Assembly: GCA_964536805.1 (NCBI GenBank)
Contig: CAZHYQ010000001.1
Coordinates: 186,001 to 250,000 of the forward strand
Direction of reading: 5' to 3'
Origin: Longilinea sp964536805
GTDB taxonomy: Bacteria > Chloroflexota > Anaerolineae > Anaerolineales > Anaerolineaceae
Length of the DNA stretch: 64,000 nucleotides
Shown: piece after piece, positions 52,393-61,072 of the stretch
Position numbering within the stretch: position 1 is the first letter of the stretch
Layout of the letters: the number at the start of each line of letters is the position of its first letter
Translations under genes and position numbers: made by a program
The notes under the pieces: generated by a model
Database searches by the model: none
Told to the model about the DNA's origin: nothing
Seen by the model: only the letters and a program-made list of their open reading frames with translations

Positions 52393-53574
52393 TCAGGCAG
52401 GTGTCGATTCGGTCTGCATAGGGTTCGATTGTTTCTCCCATAACAACTGTTTGCCAAAAAGCCAAGAGGAAAGGAGCAATAAGACAGTGCGTAATAGTAC
52501 TGTAACTGGCAGCAATTCAAACAGGCCCCTGGATAATAACAACGGCCATTCCAAAACATTCACCAGGATTAAAGAAACCGCCAATAAAATTGCGTACCTG
52601 TTTTCAAGCCCCAATAAAATGATCGGGATTAGAAACAAGACCCATTGCACACTCCAGCCCTGCGACCAAAGAAAAAACAGGGATAAGGCCAGACCGACAG
52701 CAGAGATAGGCGGCGGCGATGAGGTTTTCGATTTTAACAATAAGATGATGCCAATCAAAACAATGACCGGCAATGTAACCCATGGAGATATTCGCGGCGG
52801 GTTACCCACAGGGCGTGTTGCCAACCGGGCATCCAAACGGTCAACGAGACTGCCGAAGTTGCCGGTCGAATAATTTCCATCCACCAGTGCCCAAATTGTT
52901 TCCCAGGAGCCTTTGCTGCCCTGCGACTGCAAAGATGCTTTCGTATATTGCGGAGAAATAAACCATAGGACAGCAATCCCAACCAAAAAGATGCCAACAG
53001 CCAATGCTGCGGTCTTCAACATCCGACCGGGTTTGCGCCAATTCCACAACGCCGCCATTCCGAGCAATGGGAAAAACTTAACCAAGGCGCCCAAACCCAA
53101 CATTACACCTGCGCGGGTAGTGTGGTTTTCAACTGCAAAGGTTATACCTGCCAATAAGAAAAACACAGCCAACGGGTCAAAGTACCACCAGCTGTATGGC
53201 AGCGCAATCAAGATCGCCATATAAAGATCGCTGCGAAAACGGCTATCCTCCTCAGCCCATAATCGTCTGGCGATGCGTTGAAAGAAATACAGGTTTCCTG
53301 CATCCGCTGCCAACAAAACGAACAGGAGTAGGTAGGTATAAACATGCTGCTGCGCTCCGGAGATCCGCATTAGAATTTCTGACAAAAATGGAAATATAGG
53401 CGGAAATTCCACCCAATAATTTAAAAAGGGCCATCCCGGGATTTGAGTAACCCTGAAAAAGGTCACAAAATCGCCGTAGCCGTGCAGCCCCTCAAGCGGC
53501 AAAGTCAAATATAAAATCATCCGCGCCAATACGAAAAGACCCAATCGTTTAAGTACTTCCGATTTGCGATTCAT
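52393..53574 (-). CDS. GT-C membrane glycosyltransferase (GT87-like)
   Basis: 393 residues with 9-10 helices. The first loop has HGYGDFVTFFRVTQIPGWPF and then YWVEFPPIFPFLSEI, a pattern of mannosyltransferases in which an Asp lies near the outer face. GLGALVKFFPLLGMAALWNW is similar to the GT87 KxxP motif. The ATG overlaps the stop of the upstream gene by four bases. The C-terminus lacks a large soluble domain. Confidence 0.75.
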   Translation of the reverse strand: MNRKSEVLKRLGLFVLARMILYLTLPLEGLHGYGDFVTFFRVTQIPGWPFLNYWVEFPPIFPFLSEILMRISGAQQHVYTYLLLFVLLAADAGNLYFFQRIARRLWAEEDSRFRSDLYMAILIALPYSWWYFDPLAVFFLLAGITFAVENHTTRAGVMLGLGALVKFFPLLGMAALWNWRKPGRMLKTAALAVGIFLVGIAVLWFISPQYTKASLQSQGSKGSWETIWALVDGNYSTGNFGSLVDRLDARLATRPVGNPPRISPWVTLPVIVLIGIILLLKSKTSSPPPISAVGLALSLFFLWSQGWSVQWVLFLIPIILLGLENRYAILLAVSLILVNVLEWPLLLSRGLFELLPVTVLLRTVLLLLSSWLFGKQLLWEKQSNPMQTESTPA

Positions 53575-55085
53575 TGGGCGAAATCCTTTTGAAAGATCAC
53601 GGCGGTATCATCACGATACAACAACCGCCAACCGTTTTCAGCGAGTACCTTCACCACCGGTTGGTCTGGCTCAACCAGCACCGTGCCAATCTTCCAATGA
53701 TTCAGAATATTCTGCCATCCCTGGCTGCCTTGCGTTACCGTAAGCCAATCGCCAATGATGTCATCTCCATATAAATCAGTTCGTCCATCCACAAATACTT
53801 GTTTATCGGGATACGCCCAGGTCAGGTATCCCCCCCAGGCATAGGCGTTAAATAGATTCCCATTTTGCGGATTCGACTTCAACCAGCTGACGGCATCAAC
53901 GGGGAATAAATTATGTTCATAAGCATTGACAAGTTGCGGTTGGCTAACAACGAATAGTTTTACGAAAGCAATAAAACCAATCATGGCCACCAACGATAAA
54001 TTGATGGCCTTGCTGAGGTTCCTTGGAACCGTCCGGTTCAGACTATTCCCTGCAAATCGGCGAATAAGCCATGGATTTGCAACTTTTAGGGCACAAGCAG
54101 CCTGCCACATGTACCGCGATAGAATTGGTGCTGCTACCATGGCGAAAGGTCCAAAATTGCGCCGTGCCGCCAATCCCGCCGCGCCAAATAGAATTACGGT
54201 TATCCAATCTGCGCCAGCGACGCGCCGCCCAGCCAATGAAAAACTGGCGACCACCGCCAGTAACATCCAGAGAAAAGGTTGTTGAACCAAATCGTGAAAA
54301 TCTGCTGAAGCCCATTCCGGAATTGAGCTTCGCAGAACTGCCACGCCCATGGTTTGAAAAGGGATTTTCCACATGTTCAAACCATTCGGGTTGATCAACA
54401 CCGCCAATGCACAAACGACGACCAGAATGGCATATTGTCTTATATGCAGCCCGTGTTTTTGCCAGGTGGATCGACCTTCGAAGAAAGCATCCACCATTTC
54501 GCCTGCCAGAAAAGCGCCGATCAACCCAAGACCCAACGGATAACCGCCGTGCAGGTTGGACCACAAGACAAACAACGGCGGTAAAAGCCATAAACGGTTA
54601 ATTCCCTTGCGGCGATAATCATCCAGAATCAGTCCGCAGACCGCCAGGAGGAGCAGCGAGAATATTTGCGGACGCGGCGACCAAACGACCGCCGCCACCA
54701 GAGTTGACAATAAAATGACAAATGCGCGCAAAAGGGCAGGCCCGCTCATTTGCCGGTATAGCAAAGCCATGCTCGCGGCAGCACTCAGCGCCACCATGCC
54801 GGTAAGCGCCAGGTACCCGCCGACCCGAAATAACAAAGCCATGCCGACTTCGGAAAGCCAACTGTGATTGATCCAGGAACTCCCCGCACGCGTGAAAGAA
54901 AGCGTGTCAGTCAACATCGGATGCCCGCTTTGCAGGGTGATTTCACCAGCCCGTAAATGCCACCATAAATCCGTGTCCAACGGCATGCGGGCGGCCATCA
55001 GGAAAACAAGCACCAGAATTAGCACATACACCAGTCGGTCGCCTTCGCCTCCTGGATTCCCTTTCTCATGCGCAACAATCGTCAT
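53571..55085 (-). CDS. GT-C-like membrane protein (DTDLWWHLRAG family)
   Basis: 504 residues with about 10 helices and a C-terminal soluble domain. The first loop PLDTDLWWHLRAGEITLQSG and WINHSWLSEVGMALL belong to a family I know as hypothetical membrane proteins of many bacteria, with GT-C-like topology. The C-terminal YAWGGYLTWAYPDKQVFVDG and RTDLYGD segment is also conserved. Enzymatic activity is unproven. It overlaps its neighbours by four bases on each side, so it is within the translationally coupled array. Confidence 0.72.
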   Translation of the reverse strand: MTIVAHEKGNPGGEGDRLVYVLILVLVFLMAARMPLDTDLWWHLRAGEITLQSGHPMLTDTLSFTRAGSSWINHSWLSEVGMALLFRVGGYLALTGMVALSAAASMALLYRQMSGPALLRAFVILLSTLVAAVVWSPRPQIFSLLLLAVCGLILDDYRRKGINRLWLLPPLFVLWSNLHGGYPLGLGLIGAFLAGEMVDAFFEGRSTWQKHGLHIRQYAILVVVCALAVLINPNGLNMWKIPFQTMGVAVLRSSIPEWASADFHDLVQQPFLWMLLAVVASFSLAGRRVAGADWITVILFGAAGLAARRNFGPFAMVAAPILSRYMWQAACALKVANPWLIRRFAGNSLNRTVPRNLSKAINLSLVAMIGFIAFVKLFVVSQPQLVNAYEHNLFPVDAVSWLKSNPQNGNLFNAYAWGGYLTWAYPDKQVFVDGRTDLYGDDIIGDWLTVTQGSQGWQNILNHWKIGTVLVEPDQPVVKVLAENGWRLLYRDDTAVIFQKDFAQ

Positions 55086-56701
55086 TGTGTTCCGCCCCCC
55101 AGACCTATTGCTTGCGGCCTGACAGGGCTTGAAAGCCCATAAAATACCTTAAAATCGCCAATAGCCTGTTCCTGCCATTGAATGTCGAGTTGGGCAAAAT
55201 TCTCTCGCAGATACTTATCCAGAATGGCATTATTGGCTGTGATATAGGCTACATGCTCCGATTGAGCAACAGTGGCAGTATAGGGAGCATACCGGTCATC
55301 CCGTTTGGAATAACGCAGATCGGGATGGTAAGGTAAGGCAGGCGAAAAGATCAGGTTTTCCTGGGACCGGAATGCCAGCGGATAACTGATCCAATAGGTA
55401 GAATATCCTCTCGTCTCACCTTGCTGCTCAAGAAAATCAATAAGTTGCGGATAAGTGCTGTGGTCATAAACCGTTTCCCCATAGAACTGGGTGGTTAACC
55501 CTGGCGGATTTTGTAAAGCACAATCCACTGTGCCCCAGGCTTGAAAGGCAATCACCATGGCAATGGCGGCGAACTTCCATTTACCTGGAATTTTCCAAAA
55601 TGCCAAACCTGCACCGGCTGCCAGACTGCAAACCCAAAAAACCGGCAGGAAATAACGGCCGGATGGGTCCACACCAAACGAAGTAAACATAAATCCGGCG
55701 CTAAAAGTAATTAAGATGCCAATCAGCAACCAGTATTCATTTTTCTTACTTCGCGTGGCGGGATGCTTTACGAAAAGAATAAGCACAAGCAGCCAGAAAA
55801 CCAATACAAACGGAATTACCGGCAAACCCAGCCAACGCACTTCCCAGGGCGGGCGAAAACCAAAAGCCGCCGTTCCGCCTATGACAATCAAATTGAGCAA
55901 ATGCTGTCCGATCCGGCTCAGCCAGGATCCTGTTTCGACGGCCACATTATTGCCAAGCAGCTCTGCAAAAAGCGATAAAAACCCCTGGTTGAGGGCATAA
56001 ATCCACCACGGCAAGGAGCCAAGGAGAAATCCGCCGGCCGCGGCGATAACTCCAGGCAAACACATATTGGCAATTTTCTTTTTACGCAAAATAGCAATTC
56101 CAACAATAACGATCATGGGAATACTGTAGACCAGTGTTAATCCGTTCGCCCACAATCCCAATCCAACAAAAAATCCGAATAATCCCGCACGAAGAATGGG
56201 AAGTCCTTTTAGTCCAACCTGCATTTGCCTTATCCAGGCTATGCCGCTAAGCAAAATCAAATTGCCAATCAGCAACGCCTCGCCGTAACCGCCCAGACTG
56301 GCTGTGGTATATAAAGTCATATTAACGGGGGGAATGGCCAGCAAGGCGGCGGCAATCATGCCTGCTTCCCAGGAATCGAACAGATTTTGACCCAAGACAA
56401 GGGTTGTGACCAGCACGCATAAATAAAGCAATACCTGAATCAGGCGGATCACCCAAATTTGGATGCCAAAGATCGCAAAGCCGGCGGCAACAAGGTAGGC
56501 ATCCAGGCTGCCCATATAGGCCTGTCCATAGAAAAAGGCCGGCCGTTCGCCCTGCAACAGGATATGCCGCGCCATCAACCCCACAATTGCTTCATCGCCA
56601 TTGAAGGGCACGGCATTCATCCATAGAAGCCACACCTTCCAACCGGCGGCTGCCGCTAAAAGGATGGTGGTGAATAGTAGACGGAAACGTCGAGATCGCA
56701 T
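55082..56701 (-). CDS. GT-C membrane glycosyltransferase (GT39-like) 4
   Basis: 539 residues with 11-12 helices. The first loop carries PFNGDEAIVGLMARHIL, with the DE pair at the catalytic place, and FFYGQAYMGSLDAYLVA follows, a common PMT_2 feature. The C-terminal part (about 430-539) is soluble. It is the first gene of the minus-strand array and has a promoter-like element 43 bases upstream. No ribosome site is clear before the ATG at 56701. Confidence 0.82.
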   Translation of the reverse strand: MRSRRFRLLFTTILLAAAAGWKVWLLWMNAVPFNGDEAIVGLMARHILLQGERPAFFYGQAYMGSLDAYLVAAGFAIFGIQIWVIRLIQVLLYLCVLVTTLVLGQNLFDSWEAGMIAAALLAIPPVNMTLYTTASLGGYGEALLIGNLILLSGIAWIRQMQVGLKGLPILRAGLFGFFVGLGLWANGLTLVYSIPMIVIVGIAILRKKKIANMCLPGVIAAAGGFLLGSLPWWIYALNQGFLSLFAELLGNNVAVETGSWLSRIGQHLLNLIVIGGTAAFGFRPPWEVRWLGLPVIPFVLVFWLLVLILFVKHPATRSKKNEYWLLIGILITFSAGFMFTSFGVDPSGRYFLPVFWVCSLAAGAGLAFWKIPGKWKFAAIAMVIAFQAWGTVDCALQNPPGLTTQFYGETVYDHSTYPQLIDFLEQQGETRGYSTYWISYPLAFRSQENLIFSPALPYHPDLRYSKRDDRYAPYTATVAQSEHVAYITANNAILDKYLRENFAQLDIQWQEQAIGDFKVFYGLSSPVRPQAIGLGGGTQ

Positions 56702-56743
56702 AGAATGTCAGTTGAGGGCAGTTCGCCAGCTTTTCCTTTTCCT

Positions 56744-56772
56744 ATTGTAAAGGGAACCCCTAACGCAAGCAA
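56744..56772 (-). promoter_or_regulatory. Promoter of the minus-strand glycosyltransferase array
   Basis: On the minus strand TTGCTT (56767-56772), a 17-base spacer and TACAAT (56744-56749). The -10 matches five of six consensus positions; the -35 only three. Confidence 0.5.
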
Positions 56773-56812
56773 TTCAGATCACCCTTGCAGCTAATTTGCA
56801 GTTCTCCAACCC

Positions 56813-58096
56813 ATGACTCAAGCAAAGAAACTACTGCCAATCGCCATTCTGATAATCATTGCTGGGTTGTATATGCTCGGTGCAAAAGCCGTGCCTTTTC
56901 ACCCCGATGAAGCCACTTATATATACATGAGCGGCGATTTGGAAACCCTCTTCCACCATCCGGCTGAATTGTTTTATTCGCCAACTCCAGCGGATGCCAT
57001 CCGGCAAAATTACCGCCTGTTGGACGCTCCCCTGACGCGCTGGCTTATTGGCATTGGGCGCATGGTTGCCGGTGCTCCGACGCTTACCGCCGATTGGAAT
57101 TGGACACAGACCTGGCAGCAAAACGCCCAAGCAGGTGCTCTACCGGATTCAACTCTATTACTCATCTCCCGTCTCTCAGTGGCCTGGTTGTTCGGTTTTA
57201 CGCTCTTCTTCACCTACCAGGCAGGTAAGATCTTGTTTGGGCCGCAGTTTGTCTGGCTAAATATTGTTTTTACCGCTCTCAATGCATTAATCTTGATGCA
57301 CACCCGCCGCGCCATGGCTGAAAGCGTGTTGCTCTTCGCGGTTTGCTGGTTGATACTGCTTTTGGCAAAGAAGGAAAGCAACCCGATTCTTCTCGGACTT
57401 GCAGCGGCATTGGCGTTTAATGCCAAATTCACGAGTGCCGGATTGGTTTTGGTCATTTTAATGGCTGCCTGGGTGAATTCAAAACTGCCTTCCTGGAAAA
57501 TGCGCCTGCGGAATGTGTTACTATGCGCAGTTTTCATCCTTTTCATTACCTACATACTTAATCCAGTAGCCTGGAAGAATCCCCTTCAAACAGTTCGGGC
57601 TGCCCTGGAGGCGCGTTCGACGCTGGCCGCCCAACAGGTGGAAACCGTTTCAACGGTCAGCCCGGATCTGATCATGCGAACACCCTCCCAGCGATTGGCT
57701 GGCTGGTTGGTATTCCTTTACATCTCTCCCCCGGCAACTGCCGACGTTGCAAATTACCTGCTGGATACGCAAAAAACAGAAGAGGCATATTTTGCCAATC
57801 CGGTGAACAATGTTTTTCGAGGGATTGTTGGCGGAGTGGTACTTCTGACGTTGTCGCTGCTGGGATTTGCTTTGGCAGCTTACCAAATCTTGAGTAACAA
57901 GCCGAAACTGCAGCAATTTGGATTATTGATGGTGGCCACATTGATTGCCTTTCTTTCGCTGGTCGCTTTCATTCCTCTACCTTTCCAGCGTTATGCCGTT
58001 ATGCTAATCCCTTTCACGAACATGTGGATAGTCTATTTGGCCGTTGAACTTGCGGCAAAATTAAATAAAAACAGGGAAGCCCGAGCTTCCCTGTAA
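56813..58096 (+). CDS. GT-C membrane glycosyltransferase (GT39/ArnT-like) 5, divergent
   Basis: 427 residues with 9-10 helices. The first loop has VPFHPDEATYIYMSGDL with the DE pair, and LLDAPLTRWLIGIGRM is typical of PMT_2. VAWKNPLQTVRAALEAR resembles the protein O-mannosyltransferase region. Unlike the longer array members it ends shortly after the last helix. It is the only array gene on the plus strand. Its last ten codons hold a hairpin that is a terminator for the opposite gene. Confidence 0.8.
   Translation: MTQAKKLLPIAILIIIAGLYMLGAKAVPFHPDEATYIYMSGDLETLFHHPAELFYSPTPADAIRQNYRLLDAPLTRWLIGIGRMVAGAPTLTADWNWTQTWQQNAQAGALPDSTLLLISRLSVAWLFGFTLFFTYQAGKILFGPQFVWLNIVFTALNALILMHTRRAMAESVLLFAVCWLILLLAKKESNPILLGLAAALAFNAKFTSAGLVLVILMAAWVNSKLPSWKMRLRNVLLCAVFILFITYILNPVAWKNPLQTVRAALEARSTLAAQQVETVSTVSPDLIMRTPSQRLAGWLVFLYISPPATADVANYLLDTQKTEEAYFANPVNNVFRGIVGGVVLLTLSLLGFALAAYQILSNKPKLQQFGLLMVATLIAFLSLVAFIPLPFQRYAVMLIPFTNMWIVYLAVELAAKLNKNREARASL
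58061..58094 (-). terminator. Terminator of the acetyltransferase gene, embedded in the opposite coding region
   Basis: ACAGGGAAGC (58071-58080), loop CCGA and GCTTCCCTGT (58085-58094) form a perfect 10-bp stem. The minus strand continues TTTTTATTTAATTT, the plus strand lacks a T-run. Confidence 0.85.
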
Positions 58097-58111
58097 ATTC
58101 TATCCTTGCGG

Positions 58112-59239
58112 TCAGATTTGCCGGTGAAAGATCCGGTGAACCTTATAGATCTTGGCACCCAAGGTTTCCATATCCTTGCGAACCTGGACAGCAGTATCAG
58201 CCATTTGCGTCTGCTCAGCGTGGTCGAAATGGAAATCGCTAATCGTCTTTTGCATTTCGTAATACATCAAGGCATTGCCGCCGCGCCCGTGGTATTCCGG
58301 CAGGACGCCCACGCCGTTTAAGGAAACCCATCTTGTGCGCTTCATCTCCAAAAAGATATCCAACAATGCCCAAGGGGTGATCTTGCCGCCATGCCGCTGC
58401 AAGGCGGCCGATACATCTGGAAATGCAAACAGAAAACCCACGACCTCCTCGCCGTACAGGATGATCTTGATAAATTTTGGATCAGCGATCGTCAAAACCC
58501 CATCCACTGCAAACTTTATCTCCCGATCGGTTAACGGATAGTATTCCCAGTTATTGACAAAAGTCTGGTTATAAGCTTTGCCGATCCGGTCCGCCCACGA
58601 GAGCAATTCCTTGCGGCCTGAAAAACTCTTCACCACAAAAGTCCCCCGCTGCTTTACCAATTCGGCCACCCGGTTGACTTTTTCCGGAAGGATGAAGCGG
58701 GAGCGGGGAATATAGCAGGAGACGAAATCATTTTCCTTTTCGAAACCCAATTCTTCCATGATTCGCGGGTAATAGGCATAGTTATAGTTCATCATGGTCA
58801 TCATTTGACGGTATTGAAAACCTTCCACCTGAATTCCGTAACCGTCGAATCCGCTGAAACCCTTTGGCCCCGAGATTTCAGTCAACCCTCTTGCGCGCCC
58901 CCATTCAAAGGCGCGTTCGAAAACTGCCTGCGCAGCCTCCTTATCCTCGATGGTATCAAAGAGGTAAAAGGCCATCTTTTTGGTGTTGTGATACTGGTTA
59001 AAGGGTTTATTTTCGATCGCGGCGATGCGTGCCACAACCTTTCCATCCCGTTCAGCCATGAAGAAATCCGCATCCGAATGATCATAAAATGGATGTTTCT
59101 TGGGATCCAGCATGGCCCGCATGTCAGTCCAAAATGGGGGCACCCATTCTTTGCACCCGCGGTATAAATCATAATGAAACTGCAGAAAACGGTCGACCTG
59201 TTTGCGATCTTTGATGTCAATCTGATTTACCTGGATCAT
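58112..59239 (-). CDS. GNAT-fold N-acetyltransferase, large form, unknown substrate
   Basis: 375 residues with two GNAT-like halves. The N-terminal half has DFFMAERDGKVVARIAAIEN and the C-terminal half GVGVLPEYHGRGGNALMYYE, in which HGRGGNA is the acetyl-CoA pyrophosphate loop. The layout resembles uncharacterised double-GNAT proteins of the COG3153/YghO type. Substrate is not predictable. The gene stands alone with its own promoter candidate and a terminator. ATG at 59239. Confidence 0.78.
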   Translation of the reverse strand: MIQVNQIDIKDRKQVDRFLQFHYDLYRGCKEWVPPFWTDMRAMLDPKKHPFYDHSDADFFMAERDGKVVARIAAIENKPFNQYHNTKKMAFYLFDTIEDKEAAQAVFERAFEWGRARGLTEISGPKGFSGFDGYGIQVEGFQYRQMMTMMNYNYAYYPRIMEELGFEKENDFVSCYIPRSRFILPEKVNRVAELVKQRGTFVVKSFSGRKELLSWADRIGKAYNQTFVNNWEYYPLTDREIKFAVDGVLTIADPKFIKIILYGEEVVGFLFAFPDVSAALQRHGGKITPWALLDIFLEMKRTRWVSLNGVGVLPEYHGRGGNALMYYEMQKTISDFHFDHAEQTQMADTAVQVRKDMETLGAKIYKVHRIFHRQI

Positions 59240-59272
59240 GGTTGCCTCGCGGAAGGTTTAAAAGTAAAAATC

Positions 59273-59300
59273 AGTATACTCGGAATTCAAGAGCACGCAA
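59273..59300 (-). promoter_or_regulatory. Candidate promoter of the acetyltransferase gene
   Basis: On the minus strand TTGCGT (59295-59300), a 16-base spacer and TATACT (59273-59278), 33 bases before the ATG. Confidence 0.45.
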
Positions 59301-59337
59301 TAGGGGAAATAAGTGAATTAATATCAGGATGAATGAT

Positions 59338-59378
59338 TGAAATAAAGAAAGCGGCGAACCATCTTGTTCGCCGCTTTC
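59338..59378 (-). terminator. Terminator of the secreted htrA gene
   Basis: GAAAGCGGCGAAC (59347-59359) pairs perfectly with GTTCGCCGCTTTC (59366-59378) around six bases; the minus strand continues CTTTATTTC. Confidence 0.85.
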
Positions 59379-59401
59379 GCGTTGATTACGACTGCCAGGT
59401 T

Positions 59402-60964
59402 TTACGGTCTTTCAGCCAGGGTTGCCTGTAAATCCATTTGTTTTCCATCGCGGATGATGGAAATTGTGACTTCCTGTCCGCTTGTGGAGTTCTGAATGAT
59501 ATTGACCAATTCCTCCGTGGTGGTCACGGCCTGCCCATCCACAGCGGTGATCACATCGCCTCCAATCAACACGCGTTTTCCATTGATCAGAACAGGTTTA
59601 AAACTGCCGTGCAATCCAGCATCGTCGGCCGGACTGCCGGATTCGACCTGCTCGATCAGCAGGCCCGACTGATCTTTTGCCAACCCCATCTGGCTTGCGA
59701 TTTCTGCAGTTAAGGGTTGCACGTTGACGCCCAGCCAGATCGTTCCGGATGGAACATTCGATTGTTGCTGAGTCTGATTGACGGTGGCTTTATTCGGCCG
59801 TCCGGTCAGAGTGACCTCGATTGTCTGTGATTTACCATCACGCAGGATATCCAGTTGGACCTTCTGTCCGACCGTTGTCTGATCTGACAGGAATGCAATC
59901 AGGTCGTCCATGGTGTTGATTTGTTTTCCGCCGGCTGCCGTGATGACATCGCCGCCAACATTAACATCCTGTCCATTGATGGTTGTTGTCTGACTGCTGC
60001 CAATCAGTCCAGCCTTACTGGCAGGGCCATCCACACTCACAGCCACCACCAACACACCCCGCTGAGCCGAATCCAGTTTCATTGCCGTAGCCAGGTCAGG
60101 CGTCAGAGTAGTTCCCGTTATGCCCAGGTAAGGATGTTCGTATTTGCCATCCTTGATTAATGCCGGCACAACCTTTGACACCAGGGCAGAAGGAATGGCA
60201 AACCCAATGCCAGCATTAGACTGGCCCGACGATTCAATTTGCGAGTTCACCCCAATTAACGAACCCTGATCGTCAACCAATGGACCGCCTGAATTTCCAG
60301 GGTTGATCGGTGCATCGGTTTGGATGATATCCGGAATGGAAAAGCTCTGCCCCGTGGTCAGGTTGGTGCTGCTGGTGGATGCCGAAATCGTTCGGCCAAT
60401 TGCACTGACAATGCCTGCCGTCATGGTATTTTCAAGACCGAACGGGTTGCCAATGGCAACTGCCACCTGGCCGACCTTGACCTTGGTGGAATCACCTACC
60501 TGGATCGGGACTAGTTTTACCGGAGCTTTTTCAACCTTGATAACAGCCAAATCGCTGTCCGCGTCAGCCCCTACCAGACTGGCTGCAACCATTCTGCCGT
60601 CTGAGAACTTGACTTGGATTTTGGTCGCATCTGCAACGACATGATCGTTGGTCACAATATGGCCCTGGTCATCCCACACAAACCCTGATCCCAGCGCCTG
60701 ACCCTGCGGCGTGGTCACCTCGATGCTTACCACAGATGGGTTAACTGCTGCGTAAATGTTTTCCAGTGCAGATTCATATGCCGCCAAACCAGTCCCTGTT
60801 TGTCCGGATGAAACCGGCGCAGGTGCTGAAGTTGTGGGTGCAGCAGGTTCAGCGGTAGCCGTCGGTGAAGTGGCAGCCGCAGACAAAGGTGCAGTGCTGC
60901 ATGCGGCCAGCAACATAGCCACCACCAGGGTGGCAAAAGAAATCTTGGCAATAGTTGTTTTCAT
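59402..60964 (-). CDS. HtrA/DegP-like serine protease lipoprotein with two PDZ domains
   Basis: Envelope quality-control protease. A lipobox LLAAC with Cys22 follows a hydrophobic signal, then a Ser/Thr/Pro/Ala-rich linker (25-57). The protease domain has His108 (VTNDHVV), Asp138 (DSDLAVIKV) and Ser225 (NPGNSGGPLV). Two PDZ domains cover about 280-385 and 410-515. It should sit on the outer face of the cytoplasmic membrane. AAGGAGA stands seven bases before the ATG. A CTTAAG-N5-CTTAAG element and an OmpR-type two-component system lie directly upstream on the same strand. Confidence 0.95.
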   Translation of the reverse strand: MKTTIAKISFATLVVAMLLAACSTAPLSAAATSPTATAEPAAPTTSAPAPVSSGQTGTGLAAYESALENIYAAVNPSVVSIEVTTPQGQALGSGFVWDDQGHIVTNDHVVADATKIQVKFSDGRMVAASLVGADADSDLAVIKVEKAPVKLVPIQVGDSTKVKVGQVAVAIGNPFGLENTMTAGIVSAIGRTISASTSSTNLTTGQSFSIPDIIQTDAPINPGNSGGPLVDDQGSLIGVNSQIESSGQSNAGIGFAIPSALVSKVVPALIKDGKYEHPYLGITGTTLTPDLATAMKLDSAQRGVLVVAVSVDGPASKAGLIGSSQTTTINGQDVNVGGDVITAAGGKQINTMDDLIAFLSDQTTVGQKVQLDILRDGKSQTIEVTLTGRPNKATVNQTQQQSNVPSGTIWLGVNVQPLTAEIASQMGLAKDQSGLLIEQVESGSPADDAGLHGSFKPVLINGKRVLIGGDVITAVDGQAVTTTEELVNIIQNSTSGQEVTISIIRDGKQMDLQATLAERP

Positions 60965-61017
60965 TTCAAAGTCTCCTTCTTATGATGCAAAGGATAAAAC
61001 GAGACCTTGTCAGCGTC

Positions 61018-61057
61018 TTTATGGCAACCCTAAATAGAGCTTAAGATTGTCTTAAGC
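61018..61057 (-). promoter_or_regulatory. Candidate response-regulator box and promoter of secreted htrA
   Basis: GCTTAAG-ATTGT-CTTAAGC (61039-61057) is a perfect 19-bp palindrome and at the same time two CTTAAG direct repeats 11 bp apart, the spacing of OmpR/PhoP-type binding sites. On the minus strand the promoter-proximal repeat is 16 bases from CATAAA (61018-61023), a possible -10, so it may replace the -35. It lies 75 bases before the htrA ATG and directly after the kinase gene of an OmpR-type system. Confidence 0.55.
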
Positions 61058-61072
61058 CGGGAAGAATCAATA

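Noticed and set aside
46441..58096. Recent tandem duplication of one glycosyltransferase gene
   Set aside because: The proteins share topology but differ in sequence and length throughout; no long nucleotide repeats seen.
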